DNA of 49,899 nt from an uncultured Bacteroidales bacterium. Its GTDB lineage: Bacteria; Bacteroidota; Bacteroidia; Bacteroidales; Paludibacteraceae. The notes beneath the pieces are model-generated. The model was given only the letters and a program-made list of their open reading frames with translations. It did no database searches and was not told where the DNA came from. A program made the translations under genes and the position numbers. Of the stretch, positions 34,375-42,463 are shown piece after piece (positions within the stretch are counted from its first letter, which is position 1; every line of letters begins with the position of its first letter). Location of the stretch: assembly GCA_900319035.1 (NCBI GenBank), contig ONMU01000022.1, positions 762 through 50,660 of the forward strand, read 5' to 3'.

Positions 34375-36017
34375 ACTATATCATAGCGGATCATATTATC
34401 TCTCCCTTGGCTGTCGGTTCCGAACCGACCCTTGAGGCTGTGCTCGCAGGACGTAGTGCCTTACGCGTACATACGGATGCGTTCCCCTGTGTAGAACCGT
34501 TCTGCGCCTCGCGTTTTGAGGAGGTACAATGGGAGCAACTCTGCATCGATGCCGTGAAAGGAACAAAGATAGATCCTGCTCTCTTGGCATCGCCCGACAC
34601 GCTGTTTGTCCTCTCTACGACCAAAGGTAACGTCTCTCTTCTTGCCGAGACGGAAGATATCCTCCTCCATGACTCCGCCCGTCGGATTGCTCGTGCTTTT
34701 GCGAATCCCAACGAACCCGTAGTGGTCAGCAACGCCTGTATATCCGGTGTGTGTGCGCTCATTACGGCGCAACGTTTGTTGGACGCAGGTATGTATCGGC
34801 ATGTAGTGGTAGTGGGCAGCGATGTGTTGTCGGCGTTCATTGTCTCGGGTTTTCAGTCTTTCAAAGCGCTCTCTCCTTCTCCCTGCAAACCCTTCGATGC
34901 CGCGCGGCAAGGTCTAAACCTCGGAGAAGCTGCGGCTTGTATGGTCTTGACCGCTGACGAACAATGGGCGAACCGCTCGTACGGCTCGATCCTGTCAGGT
35001 GCTATTCATAATGATGCAAACCACATCTCTGCTCCCAGTAGAACAGGAGAGGGTAGTTACCGCTGTCTGAGCGAAGTGATGGGAGACCGCAATGATCTTG
35101 CTTTCATCAACGTCCACGGTACCGCTACGCTCTATAATGATGAGATGGAGTCGGTCGCTATCCACCGTGCTGAGTTGTCCGACATTCCCGTGAATGCCCT
35201 CAAAGGCTATTTCGGCCACACCTTAGGAGCCGCAGGATTGTTAGAAACAATCCTCTCTCTTCATGCGCTCCGAAGAGGTCTTATCTTAGGTACCCGAGGC
35301 TACCAAACACCCGGAACCACGCACCCTCTTAACATCGACCCGCAGACCCGAACTACCAATAAACGAGAATTCATCAAACTGCTCTCGGGTTTTGGGGGCT
35401 GCAATGCGGCTATACGCGTGACGCTCGATGCGCCGCTTACGACAGCTCCTGAATCTGAAATCTCTAATCTGAAATCTCTATCCGAAGTACATATAACGCC
35501 TAATAGCGTCACCCTCAACGGCGCACCTATTGCTGTGACCTCCCGAGGCGGAGCAATGCTTACGGAGTTATACCGCGCCTATGTGGGGGACTATCCCAAG
35601 TATTTCAAGATGGATCCCCTTGCCCGTCTGGGTTTCGTAGCATCCGAACTGTTGCTCGGTTCGCTTCCCGAAGAGCGGTTCGTGCCCCGTGCAGATCGTG
35701 CTATCATACTGGCTAACCGCAGTTCGTGTCTCGCGAATGACCGTGAGTACCAACGAACCATCATGCCGGATAACTACTATCCCTCGCCTTCTGTCTTCGT
35801 CTATACCTTGCCGAATATCGTCACGGGCGAGATAGCGATTCGTAACAGCTATTACGGCGAGACCTCATTCTATGTCATGAACAACGAATCGCAGATGGTC
35901 CCACTGATCCCTCTGGTTTTTGCTCAAAAAGGTACACAATCAGCGCTGACAGGATGGATTGAATGCCATGATGCCGACCATTTTGAAGCACACCTAAAAC
36001 TGATAACTAAAATCTGA
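34371..36017 (+). CDS. Ketosynthase KS2 with a C-terminal KS-like accessory domain
   Basis: I take the start at 34371 (MNYIIADHIISPL), overlapping the previous stop by ATGA; the longer frame is disfavoured. The ~548 residues hold a KS domain with Cys123 (NACISGVC), His249 (NVHGTAT) and His283 (FGHTLGAAG). A ~150-residue C-terminal domain follows, with NRSSCLANDREYQRTIM and YPSPSVFVYTLPNIVTGEIAIR. This matches the small beta-ketoacyl synthase-like domain of aryl polyene clusters and may act as chain-length factor or dimer partner. The junction between the domains contains a heptamer array (35453-35481) encoding ESEISNLKSL. Confidence 0.85.
   Translation: MNYIIADHIISPLAVGSEPTLEAVLAGRSALRVHTDAFPCVEPFCASRFEEVQWEQLCIDAVKGTKIDPALLASPDTLFVLSTTKGNVSLLAETEDILLHDSARRIARAFANPNEPVVVSNACISGVCALITAQRLLDAGMYRHVVVVGSDVLSAFIVSGFQSFKALSPSPCKPFDAARQGLNLGEAAACMVLTADEQWANRSYGSILSGAIHNDANHISAPSRTGEGSYRCLSEVMGDRNDLAFINVHGTATLYNDEMESVAIHRAELSDIPVNALKGYFGHTLGAAGLLETILSLHALRRGLILGTRGYQTPGTTHPLNIDPQTRTTNKREFIKLLSGFGGCNAAIRVTLDAPLTTAPESEISNLKSLSEVHITPNSVTLNGAPIAVTSRGGAMLTELYRAYVGDYPKYFKMDPLARLGFVASELLLGSLPEERFVPRADRAIILANRSSCLANDREYQRTIMPDNYYPSPSVFVYTLPNIVTGEIAIRNSYYGETSFYVMNNESQMVPLIPLVFAQKGTQSALTGWIECHDADHFEAHLKLITKI
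35453..35481 (+). repeat. Heptamer array TCTGAAA/TCTCTAA at the KS2 domain junction
   Basis: Four 7-base units (TCTGAAA, TCTCTAA, TCTGAAA, TCTCTAT) in frame between the KS fold and the C-terminal domain, where extra residues are tolerated. Confidence 0.8.
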
Positions 36018-36049
36018 ACTCTGAACTCTGAATTCTGAAATCTGAAAAC
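36010..36049 (+). repeat. Heptamer array AACTCTG/AAATCTG before acyl carrier protein 2
   Basis: Five 7-base units between the KS2 stop and the ACP2 ATG (36058). Confidence 0.85.
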
Positions 36050-36057
36050 TATTAAAT

Positions 36058-36309
36058 ATGAACAACGAAGAACTCAAACAACAAATTATTGAGGCACTGA
36101 ACCTCGAAGACATCACTCCTTCGGACATCCAAGATGACGCCCCTCTCTTTGGTGAGGGCTTAGGTCTGGATAGTATCGATGCATTGGAGCTGTTCGTACT
36201 GCTGGACAAGCAATACGGCATCAAGTTGAAGGACAAAGAAGAAGGCAAACAGGTGTTCCGTTCGGTGAATTCCATGGCTGCCTATATCGAAGCGCATCGT
36301 ACCAAGTAA
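36058..36309 (+). CDS. Acyl carrier protein 2
   Basis: This is an 83-residue ACP with attachment Ser39 in the motif GLGLDSIDALELFVLL. It has longer, more acidic loops than ACP1 (DKEEGKQVFRS). Two ACPs are standard for aryl polyene systems, one often for elongation and one for starter or late steps. The heptamer array 36010-36049 precedes the ATG, and KS3 begins 5 bases after the stop. Confidence 0.93.
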   Translation: MNNEELKQQIIEALNLEDITPSDIQDDAPLFGEGLGLDSIDALELFVLLDKQYGIKLKDKEEGKQVFRSVNSMAAYIEAHRTK

Positions 36310-36313
36310 GCCT

Positions 36314-38053
36314 ATGAAGATCGTTATTACCGGTGCGGGCATTGTGTCGTCTTTGGGCTTTGGCCAACAAGCGACGCTTCACGCTTTGCTTCATGAGCAG
36401 AGCGGTGTAGCTGCGCCGGTATATCTGCCTACTACGCATCGGGAACATCCGGTGGGAGAAGTGCAAGCCTCGAATGAGTCCTTGGCGGTACGTCTGGGGA
36501 TCACCGAGACGCTCTCCCGTACGGCTCTCTTGGGTGTAGCAGCCGTACGCGAAGCGCTCTCTCAAGCCGATATCCGCGAACTCAGTCAAACGGCGTTCAT
36601 CAGTGGTACTACCGTCGGCGGTATGGATCATACGGAGCGGTATTGGCGCGAGAAAGAGAGCTGTGCTTCCTCTGTCGTGGAGCTGCACACTGCTGGTTCG
36701 TCCACCGAGCAGATAGCCCGTCAGGTCGGCACTTTTGCTATGACCGGCACTATCTCCACAGCGTGCAGCAGTGCCCTCAATGCCGTCATTGCGGCTTGTA
36801 ACCTCTTGCGCTCCGGACAGTACCGACAGGTAGTAGCAGGAGGAGCGGAGAGTCTCAGTCTTTTCCATTTCAATGGCTTCCGGGCTCTGCAGATCCTCTC
36901 GGACGAGGTTTGTCGTCCCTTCTCAGCGAACCGAAAAGGACTCAATCTTGGCGAAGGAGCCGCATATGTGGTCGTGGAGACGGAGGACTCGGCGCTGCAA
37001 CGCAAAGCACCTATATTGGCATATATCAACGGGTACGGCAATGCCTGTGATGCGTTCCATCAGACCGCTTCGTCGGATGATGGCGAAGGAGCGTATCTCG
37101 CAATGCAGCAGACACTCTCGATGGCGCATATCGAACCCGCACAAGTGGATTATATCAATGCCCACGGAACCGGCACACCCAATAACGACTCCTCGGAGAC
37201 CGCCGCTATGCGTCGGCTCTTCGGTGAGATAGTTCCGCCTTTCAGTTCTACCAAAGCCTTCACCGGTCATGCAACTTCTGCCGCAGGAGGTATAGAACTG
37301 GTCATCAGTCTCTTGGCTTTGCAGCATGGCTTCATCCCCGCGAACCTCCATTTCCAACAAACGATGGAGAACGGTATGACGCCTGTCTGCCAAACGGAGC
37401 GAAAGGTCCTCCGAAACGTGCTCTGTAACTCCTTCGGTTTTGGTGGTAACGACAGTTCGCTGCTCCTCGCCAAAGAGGGACAAGACCTCAGTACAGCCCT
37501 TGAGGACAACACCTATACCGTTCTCGCTGATGTCACAGCTACCGAAGAGGCGGACTACAAACGCTATATATCGCCTATGCAGGCACGCCGTCTGTCGCCT
37601 ATGTTGCGTCAACTGGTCTTTGCGGCATACTCCGCTCTCGAGCAGGCACAAGGCATCGTCCCGGATGCAATCATCACCGGTACCGACCTTGGCTGCATCG
37701 CTTATTCGGTCTCTTTGCTGAACCAACTTACGGAAGAAGGTGAAGATGCCCTCAGCCCGACGCTCTTCATGCAATCGACCCACAACACGCCCTCTTCCCT
37801 CATCGCGATCCTCACCCGTAACCACGGTTATAACTGCACTTGGTCGCACGGTGCTCACTCGTATGAGCAAGCCCTGCGTGACGCTCAAACGCAGATCCAA
37901 CTCGGACTGATCCGTTCGGCCTTGGTACTCGGATTCGAGGAGAACGATGATACGTGGCAAGCCCTTGAGACTGCCGCTAACATACACCATGCACCACAAA
38001 CCCATGCAACCCTTATAGTAAATCTCAAATCTCCATTGTCCAATGTCAAATAA
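36314..38053 (+). CDS. Ketosynthase KS3 with a C-terminal KS-like domain
   Basis: This 579-residue protein has KS catalytic triad Cys151 (STACSSALN), His284 (NAHGTGT) and His319 (TGHATSAAGG), plus FGFGGND, so it is a full condensing enzyme. The last ~185 residues (RYISPMQARRLSPMLRQLVFAA, LMQ-like FMQSTHNTPSSLIAIL, and HGAHSYEQAL) match the inactive KS-like module seen separately in other aryl polyene clusters. A fused chain-length-factor role is inferred. The end overlaps the next gene by 11 bases within a heptamer array. Confidence 0.87.
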   Translation: MKIVITGAGIVSSLGFGQQATLHALLHEQSGVAAPVYLPTTHREHPVGEVQASNESLAVRLGITETLSRTALLGVAAVREALSQADIRELSQTAFISGTTVGGMDHTERYWREKESCASSVVELHTAGSSTEQIARQVGTFAMTGTISTACSSALNAVIAACNLLRSGQYRQVVAGGAESLSLFHFNGFRALQILSDEVCRPFSANRKGLNLGEGAAYVVVETEDSALQRKAPILAYINGYGNACDAFHQTASSDDGEGAYLAMQQTLSMAHIEPAQVDYINAHGTGTPNNDSSETAAMRRLFGEIVPPFSSTKAFTGHATSAAGGIELVISLLALQHGFIPANLHFQQTMENGMTPVCQTERKVLRNVLCNSFGFGGNDSSLLLAKEGQDLSTALEDNTYTVLADVTATEEADYKRYISPMQARRLSPMLRQLVFAAYSALEQAQGIVPDAIITGTDLGCIAYSVSLLNQLTEEGEDALSPTLFMQSTHNTPSSLIAILTRNHGYNCTWSHGAHSYEQALRDAQTQIQLGLIRSALVLGFEENDDTWQALETAANIHHAPQTHATLIVNLKSPLSNVK

Positions 38054-38057
38054 TCTC
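38020..38057 (+). repeat. Heptamer array (TCTCAAA, TCTCCAT, TGTCCAA, TGTCAAA) over KS3 end and SMR gene start
   Basis: Four to five degenerate 7-base units span the KS3 C-terminus (LKSPLSNVK) and the start codon at 38043. Confidence 0.7.
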
Positions 38058-38399
38058 ATCCTCCTTTCCGTCATACAAGCAATCTGTCTATCCGCAGGAC
38101 AAGTCTTGCTGAAAATAGCGATGCAGGCACAACCTGCGTTCTCTTGGACGTGGGACTATTTCTCCCGCACGCTTACCAACTGGTGGCTTTTGGCGTGCGG
38201 ACTCACCTTTACCGGAGCAGGACTCCTGTGGATGTATATACTGCGTCATTACCCTTTCTCGCAGGCTTATCCCCTCTCCAGTTTGGCATACGTGTTCGGT
38301 ATGGTGGCAGCGATGTGGATCTTTCACGAGCAGGTATCGCTCGTTCAGTGGCTCGGTATACTACTGATCATGGCAGGATGTTACTGCGTAGCCAATTGA
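38043..38399 (+). CDS. Small four-helix membrane protein (SMR/EamA-like)
   Basis: This 118-residue protein has four hydrophobic helices, of the size of EmrE/ArnE/F-type small multidrug-resistance proteins; the QVLLKIAMQA and YILRHYPFSQAYPLSSLAYV segments fit the family. It has no extra domain. In this operon it may flip a lipid-linked intermediate across the inner membrane, as ArnE/F flips a modified undecaprenyl lipid. The substrate is not known. Its start lies inside a heptamer array and overlaps the KS3 stop. Confidence 0.82.
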   Translation: MSNNLILLSVIQAICLSAGQVLLKIAMQAQPAFSWTWDYFSRTLTNWWLLACGLTFTGAGLLWMYILRHYPFSQAYPLSSLAYVFGMVAAMWIFHEQVSLVQWLGILLIMAGCYCVAN

Positions 38400-38456
38400 T
38401 AAAATGAATAAATGACCCATACGGCGAAGCAGATCGTATGAACGAAGTGAATAAAG

Positions 38457-38485
38457 AAATAGTAAATGACCAAATGGTAAATCTC
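38457..38485 (+). repeat. Array TAAATGACCAAATGG before LolA-like gene
   Basis: It shares a 20-base exact match with the array at 27441-27480. A related TAAATGACC copy lies at 38409-38417. Confidence 0.75.
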
Positions 38486-38920
38486 TTATTAATAATAGCT
38501 TCCTTCACTGCGCATTTTGTGCAGGACAAGCAATCGGCGCTTTTTACTGAACCGCAGCGCAGCGAAGGAGAACTCGTCTATCGTACGCCGGACTACTTGC
38601 GGTGGGAATATACCTCTCCGCAGCCCCTCGTTTGGGAGATTGATGGCGATAAAGGGAACGTGAACAAACAGATCACGGGGCTCTTGATGCTCATCAAACA
38701 GTGCGTCAAAGGGGATTTCGGAGCAGCAGAGAAGAGTTTTACCGTGCAGCAGAACGGTCATTCGGTCGTTCTTACCCCTAAGAAACGCGAACTGCAACGC
38801 CTCTTCCGGCAGATAGAAATAGAACTCAATCCGCAAACCGACATCGCGGACCGTGTGGTGATCCATGAAGCCAACGGCGATGACACCACAATCCGTTTTT
38901 CGCAAGTGACTATGTTATGA
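38474..38920 (+). CDS. LolA-like outer-membrane lipoprotein carrier
   Basis: The likely start is 38474 (MVNLLLIIASFTAHFVQ), which gives a short signal-like N-terminus; an upstream in-frame ATG at 38438 would add 12 polar residues from the repeat array. The 148-residue body has the LolA-type beta pattern (RTPDYLRWEYTSPQPLVWEIDGDKG and LTPKKRELQRLF). Periplasmic carriers of this fold are standard in aryl polyene clusters and are thought to move the lipidated product toward the outer membrane. The stop overlaps the next start by ATGA. Confidence 0.82.
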   Translation: MVNLLLIIASFTAHFVQDKQSALFTEPQRSEGELVYRTPDYLRWEYTSPQPLVWEIDGDKGNVNKQITGLLMLIKQCVKGDFGAAEKSFTVQQNGHSVVLTPKKRELQRLFRQIEIELNPQTDIADRVVIHEANGDDTTIRFSQVTML

Positions 38921-40320
38921 TCTGTGCTATTATACCCACATATAACAATGCCTCTACGCTCGGGGATATCGTCCTCCGTACGGCACGCTATATCCGCGAC
39001 ATCATCGTGGTCGTAGATGGCGCTACGGATACTACTCGTGATGTCCTTCGTGCCATCGAGATTCCCCTTACCATCATCGATCTGCCGCAAAATGGAGGCA
39101 AAGGTCATGCTCTCAAAGCGGGTTTCCGCAAAGCTATCGAAATGGGCTTTACGCATGCTCTCACGATCGATAGTGACGGACAGCATTTTCCCGAAGACAT
39201 CCCTGCCTTATTGACCGTCTCGCAACAACAACCGAACTGTTTCATCGTCGGCAGTCGGGATATCCAAGCCGCTAATATGCCGGGCACGAATACCTTTGCT
39301 AATAAATTCAGCAATTTCTGGTTTACCGTGCAGACCGGTATCCGTCTGCCGGACACCCAGACAGGTATGCGTATCTATCCCCTCCAACGCCTGCATGGTC
39401 TGTCGCTGCTCACCTCCCGTTATGAAGCCGAATTAGAGTTACTTGTCTTCGCCGCTTGGTCAAACGAGAAGATCATCCCTGTTCCTGTGCGGGTCTATTA
39501 CCCTTCTGCCGAAGAACGCATCTCTCATTTCCGTCCGGCATACGACTTCACGCGTATCAGCATCCTCAATACCTTCCTCTGTTTTGGTGCCGTGCTGTAC
39601 GGTCTGCCTCGTCGGTATTGGCGGTCTTTGATCTATGCTCCATGGTTCTTGCTCATTTGGGCGCTTACTTTGCTGGTGATAGCGGTGATGATGCTCTTCC
39701 GGGCAAAGGAACAGACCTATCGTCGTTTCTTTAGTGCCTGCTCGTCCTTGCTGATGCATACCTTCCCAGGATCGCCTTTCCGCATACAAGGCAAAGAGAA
39801 AGCCTTGCCCCCCTCGACTCCGGCTATCTATATAGCGAATCATACTTCGCTCTTCGATATTCTCTCGATCGTGTCAGGACATCCGAACCTGACCATCGTC
39901 ACGCAAAACTGGGTATTCTCTAATCCTTTCTTTGCTGCTTTTGCCCACAAGGCGAATTTCCTGCCTGCTACTGCGGGCTTCGAGCAGATGGTGGAGCAGT
40001 ACCGTACGGAGGTGGAGAAAGGTACTTCGGTGCTCGTCTTTCCCGAAGGCAGTCGTTCGCGGAACGGTGCGCTGTGCAGATTCCATAGAGGGGCGTTTTA
40101 CTTGGCGCAGCAGTTACATATACCCCTTCAACCGGTTCTCTTGGAGGACACCTTCCGCGTGATGTCGAAAGGAGAGATACATATAGGTGCTGCGCAACCG
40201 ACGCTCACTTTCCTCGACTCGATTATGCCCGATGATCCTTTGTTCCAACAGACTTATCAGGCGATGTGTTCCCGTGTGCATCAGATGTATATCGACCAAT
40301 TGACCCATTACCAAGCATGA
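38917..40320 (+). CDS. Glycosyltransferase family 2 fused to a PlsC-type acyltransferase
   Basis: This 467-residue protein. Residues 1 to about 225 are GT2 (CAIIPTYNNAST, VVDGATDTT, LTIDSDGQH as DxD). Two hydrophobic segments follow (about 225-270), then an acyltransferase with NHTSLFD (about residue 308) and FPEGSRSRNG. It probably glycosylates and acylates the same carrier lipid or product at the inner membrane. The same domain pair occurs in characterised aryl polyene clusters. Coupled translation with both neighbours. Confidence 0.88.
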   Translation: MICAIIPTYNNASTLGDIVLRTARYIRDIIVVVDGATDTTRDVLRAIEIPLTIIDLPQNGGKGHALKAGFRKAIEMGFTHALTIDSDGQHFPEDIPALLTVSQQQPNCFIVGSRDIQAANMPGTNTFANKFSNFWFTVQTGIRLPDTQTGMRIYPLQRLHGLSLLTSRYEAELELLVFAAWSNEKIIPVPVRVYYPSAEERISHFRPAYDFTRISILNTFLCFGAVLYGLPRRYWRSLIYAPWFLLIWALTLLVIAVMMLFRAKEQTYRRFFSACSSLLMHTFPGSPFRIQGKEKALPPSTPAIYIANHTSLFDILSIVSGHPNLTIVTQNWVFSNPFFAAFAHKANFLPATAGFEQMVEQYRTEVEKGTSVLVFPEGSRSRNGALCRFHRGAFYLAQQLHIPLQPVLLEDTFRVMSKGEIHIGAAQPTLTFLDSIMPDDPLFQQTYQAMCSRVHQMYIDQLTHYQA

Positions 40321-41153
40321 GAAGAGCACTACTGATCATATGGACTTTGCTTTGCGTCTTCGGCGTCTGTGCCAAAGAGCGTCTTCCGCAGCCGATAGAG
40401 GGGCATAAGCGTCTCTATGCGTACCCTGCCGACTCTGCTCTCAATACCGGCACAGCGGTTATCGTCTGCCCTGGAGGCAGCTACTCATGGCTTGACATCC
40501 CTACCGAAGGCATCGGTGTAGCCCGTTGGTTGCAGTCCCAAGGTATCAACGCCTTTGTGCTCCGCTACCGAGTAGCGACGGTCTATGCCTATGTCTTCTG
40601 GTATCGCGCTCTCGGGGTCGGAAACCGGTATCCCAACATGCGGCTCGATGTCGAAGAAGCATTGGAGTACGTCTATACGCATGCTTCGGAATACGGTATC
40701 GATACTGCTCGAATAGGCGTCATGGGCTTCTCTGCCGGAGGACACCTCGCTATGTCGTCTTACCTCTATAACCAAACGCCTTATAGACCGCATTTCCTTT
40801 GTCCCATCTATCCGGTCGTGAGCATGAGTCATAAGGTCTCGCATAAACGTTCACGCAGAGGGGCGCTGGGCGTGTGGCGGCAGTTCAACCGGCAGTGGAG
40901 AGACTCTCTCTCGTTAGAGAAACATATTACCCCTGATTGCCCTCCGGTCTTCCTCGTCAACTGTAAGGATGATCCGGTTGTCAAATACCGTAACTCCGAA
41001 TTACTCGACTCAGCGCTGACGGCAAATAACGTGCCGCACCGCTATATACAATACCAAACAGGCGGACACGGCTTCGGGGCGTCCGAGACCAAAGGTACAC
41101 CCGAATCCCGCCAATGGAAACAGGAATTTTTACAATGGATACAACACTTATGA
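40317..41153 (+). CDS. Secreted alpha/beta hydrolase (esterase-like)
   Basis: I start at 40317 (MRRALLIIWTLLCVFGVCA), which overlaps the previous stop and provides a signal peptide. The mature part has the oxyanion segment CPGGSYSW, nucleophile elbow GFSAGGH, Asp in CKDDPVV and His in GGHGFG, so the Ser-Asp-His triad is complete. Relatives are acetylxylan or feruloyl-type esterases. In this operon it may release or remodel an ester on the exported polyene; a link to the pathway is inferred from position and overlap only. Confidence 0.85.
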   Translation: MRRALLIIWTLLCVFGVCAKERLPQPIEGHKRLYAYPADSALNTGTAVIVCPGGSYSWLDIPTEGIGVARWLQSQGINAFVLRYRVATVYAYVFWYRALGVGNRYPNMRLDVEEALEYVYTHASEYGIDTARIGVMGFSAGGHLAMSSYLYNQTPYRPHFLCPIYPVVSMSHKVSHKRSRRGALGVWRQFNRQWRDSLSLEKHITPDCPPVFLVNCKDDPVVKYRNSELLDSALTANNVPHRYIQYQTGGHGFGASETKGTPESRQWKQEFLQWIQHL

Positions 41154-42463
41154 ACCATTACGATGAGGATATAGAATTTGCTTCGCCTGCGGAGCAGAAG
41201 CTTTTTCAGGAAGACTTGCTGCGTCAGCAGCTATCCTACCTGCACGCACATTCGCCCTATTACCAACGGATGTTTGCCGAGCATCAGATAGACATCGCCT
41301 CTATCCGCACAATCGAAGACCTGCAGCGTCTGCCTTTCACTGAGAAGAAAGACCTGCAGCTCTATAACGATGATTTTCTCTGTTGCCCCAAAGAGCAACT
41401 CATTGACTATGTCACCACTTCGGGTACCTTAGGCGAACCGGTGGTCTTCGGTTGTTCCGACCATGACCTCGACCGTCTGGCGTTCAACGAGTACAAGTCC
41501 TTCCGCTGTGCCGGAGTGACGAAGAGCAGTGTGGTGCAACTCATGACGACGCTCGACAAACGGTTCATGGCAGGTATGGCGTACTTCAACGGCTTGCGCC
41601 GCTTAGGGGCAGGTATTATCCGTGTCGGAAACGGTATTCCGGAACTGCAGTGGGACACGATCCTTCGTCTGCAGCCGGACACGATCATGTGCGTGCCTTC
41701 GTTTGTGTTGCGTCTGCTCAGCTATGCGCAGCAGAACGGTATTGACTATTGTCATTGCTCTATCAAACGGATCATCGGCATCGGTGAGGGACTTCGCAAC
41801 CAAGACCTCTCGCTTAACCTCTTAGGCACCCGTATCCATGACCTTTGGCCCGAAGTGCAGCTCTTCGCTACCTATTCCTCGACCGAGATGTCGGCTACTT
41901 TCTCCGAGTGTACCTACGGCTGCGGCGGTCATGTGCATCCCGAACTGGTGATCGTGGAGATCATTGGAGAAGATAATCGTCCCGTGCCGGACGGTGAGGT
42001 AGGGGAGATCGTCATCACGACTCTTGGCGTAGAAGCGATGCCCTTATTGCGGTTCCGGACAGGAGACGTAGCCGCAAAAATAACCGCTCCTTGTCGCTGC
42101 GGACGGAACAGCTATCGGCTCACACCTCTTGTGGGACGCAAGAATAATATGCTCAAGCTCAAAGGCACCACTATCTATCCTCCGGCTATCAATGATGTCC
42201 TCGCTAACTGCGATTTCGTGGAGAACTTCGTCGTTGTGGCAAGGCAGTCGTCCGCCGGAACGGATGATGTGGTCGTACGTGTCGGACTCAAACCGACGCA
42301 TCACGCACTGCCTTCTGAGACGATCATCAAAGACCTCAAGGATCGTTTCCGCGCCCGTCTGCGCGTTGCACCGAACGTGGAGATCCTTCCGGTGGATGTC
42401 ATTCATGCTATCAATTATCCGGCGAAGAGCCGCAAACCGATTCTTTTTGTGGACGAACGATGA
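41150..42463 (+). CDS. Aryl-CoA ligase (phenylacetate-CoA ligase-like, AMP-forming)
   Basis: I start at 41150 (MNHYDEDIEFASPAEQ) because it overlaps the hydrolase stop as ATGA; frames from 41114 and 41135 are possible. The ~437 residues show the adenylate motif TSGTLGEPVVFG, YSSTEMSATFSEC, FRTGDVA and the C-terminal Lys region YPAKSRKPI, as in PaaK-type ligases. It should activate 4-coumarate or a related aryl acid with ATP and load it on CoA or ACP as starter. The ammonia-lyase in the same operon supplies the acid. Confidence 0.9.
   Translation: MNHYDEDIEFASPAEQKLFQEDLLRQQLSYLHAHSPYYQRMFAEHQIDIASIRTIEDLQRLPFTEKKDLQLYNDDFLCCPKEQLIDYVTTSGTLGEPVVFGCSDHDLDRLAFNEYKSFRCAGVTKSSVVQLMTTLDKRFMAGMAYFNGLRRLGAGIIRVGNGIPELQWDTILRLQPDTIMCVPSFVLRLLSYAQQNGIDYCHCSIKRIIGIGEGLRNQDLSLNLLGTRIHDLWPEVQLFATYSSTEMSATFSECTYGCGGHVHPELVIVEIIGEDNRPVPDGEVGEIVITTLGVEAMPLLRFRTGDVAAKITAPCRCGRNSYRLTPLVGRKNNMLKLKGTTIYPPAINDVLANCDFVENFVVVARQSSAGTDDVVVRVGLKPTHHALPSETIIKDLKDRFRARLRVAPNVEILPVDVIHAINYPAKSRKPILFVDER

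Noticed and set aside
36923-38074. 383-residue open frame antisense to KS3
   Set aside because: It is complementary to a ketosynthase with intact catalytic motifs; no independent support.
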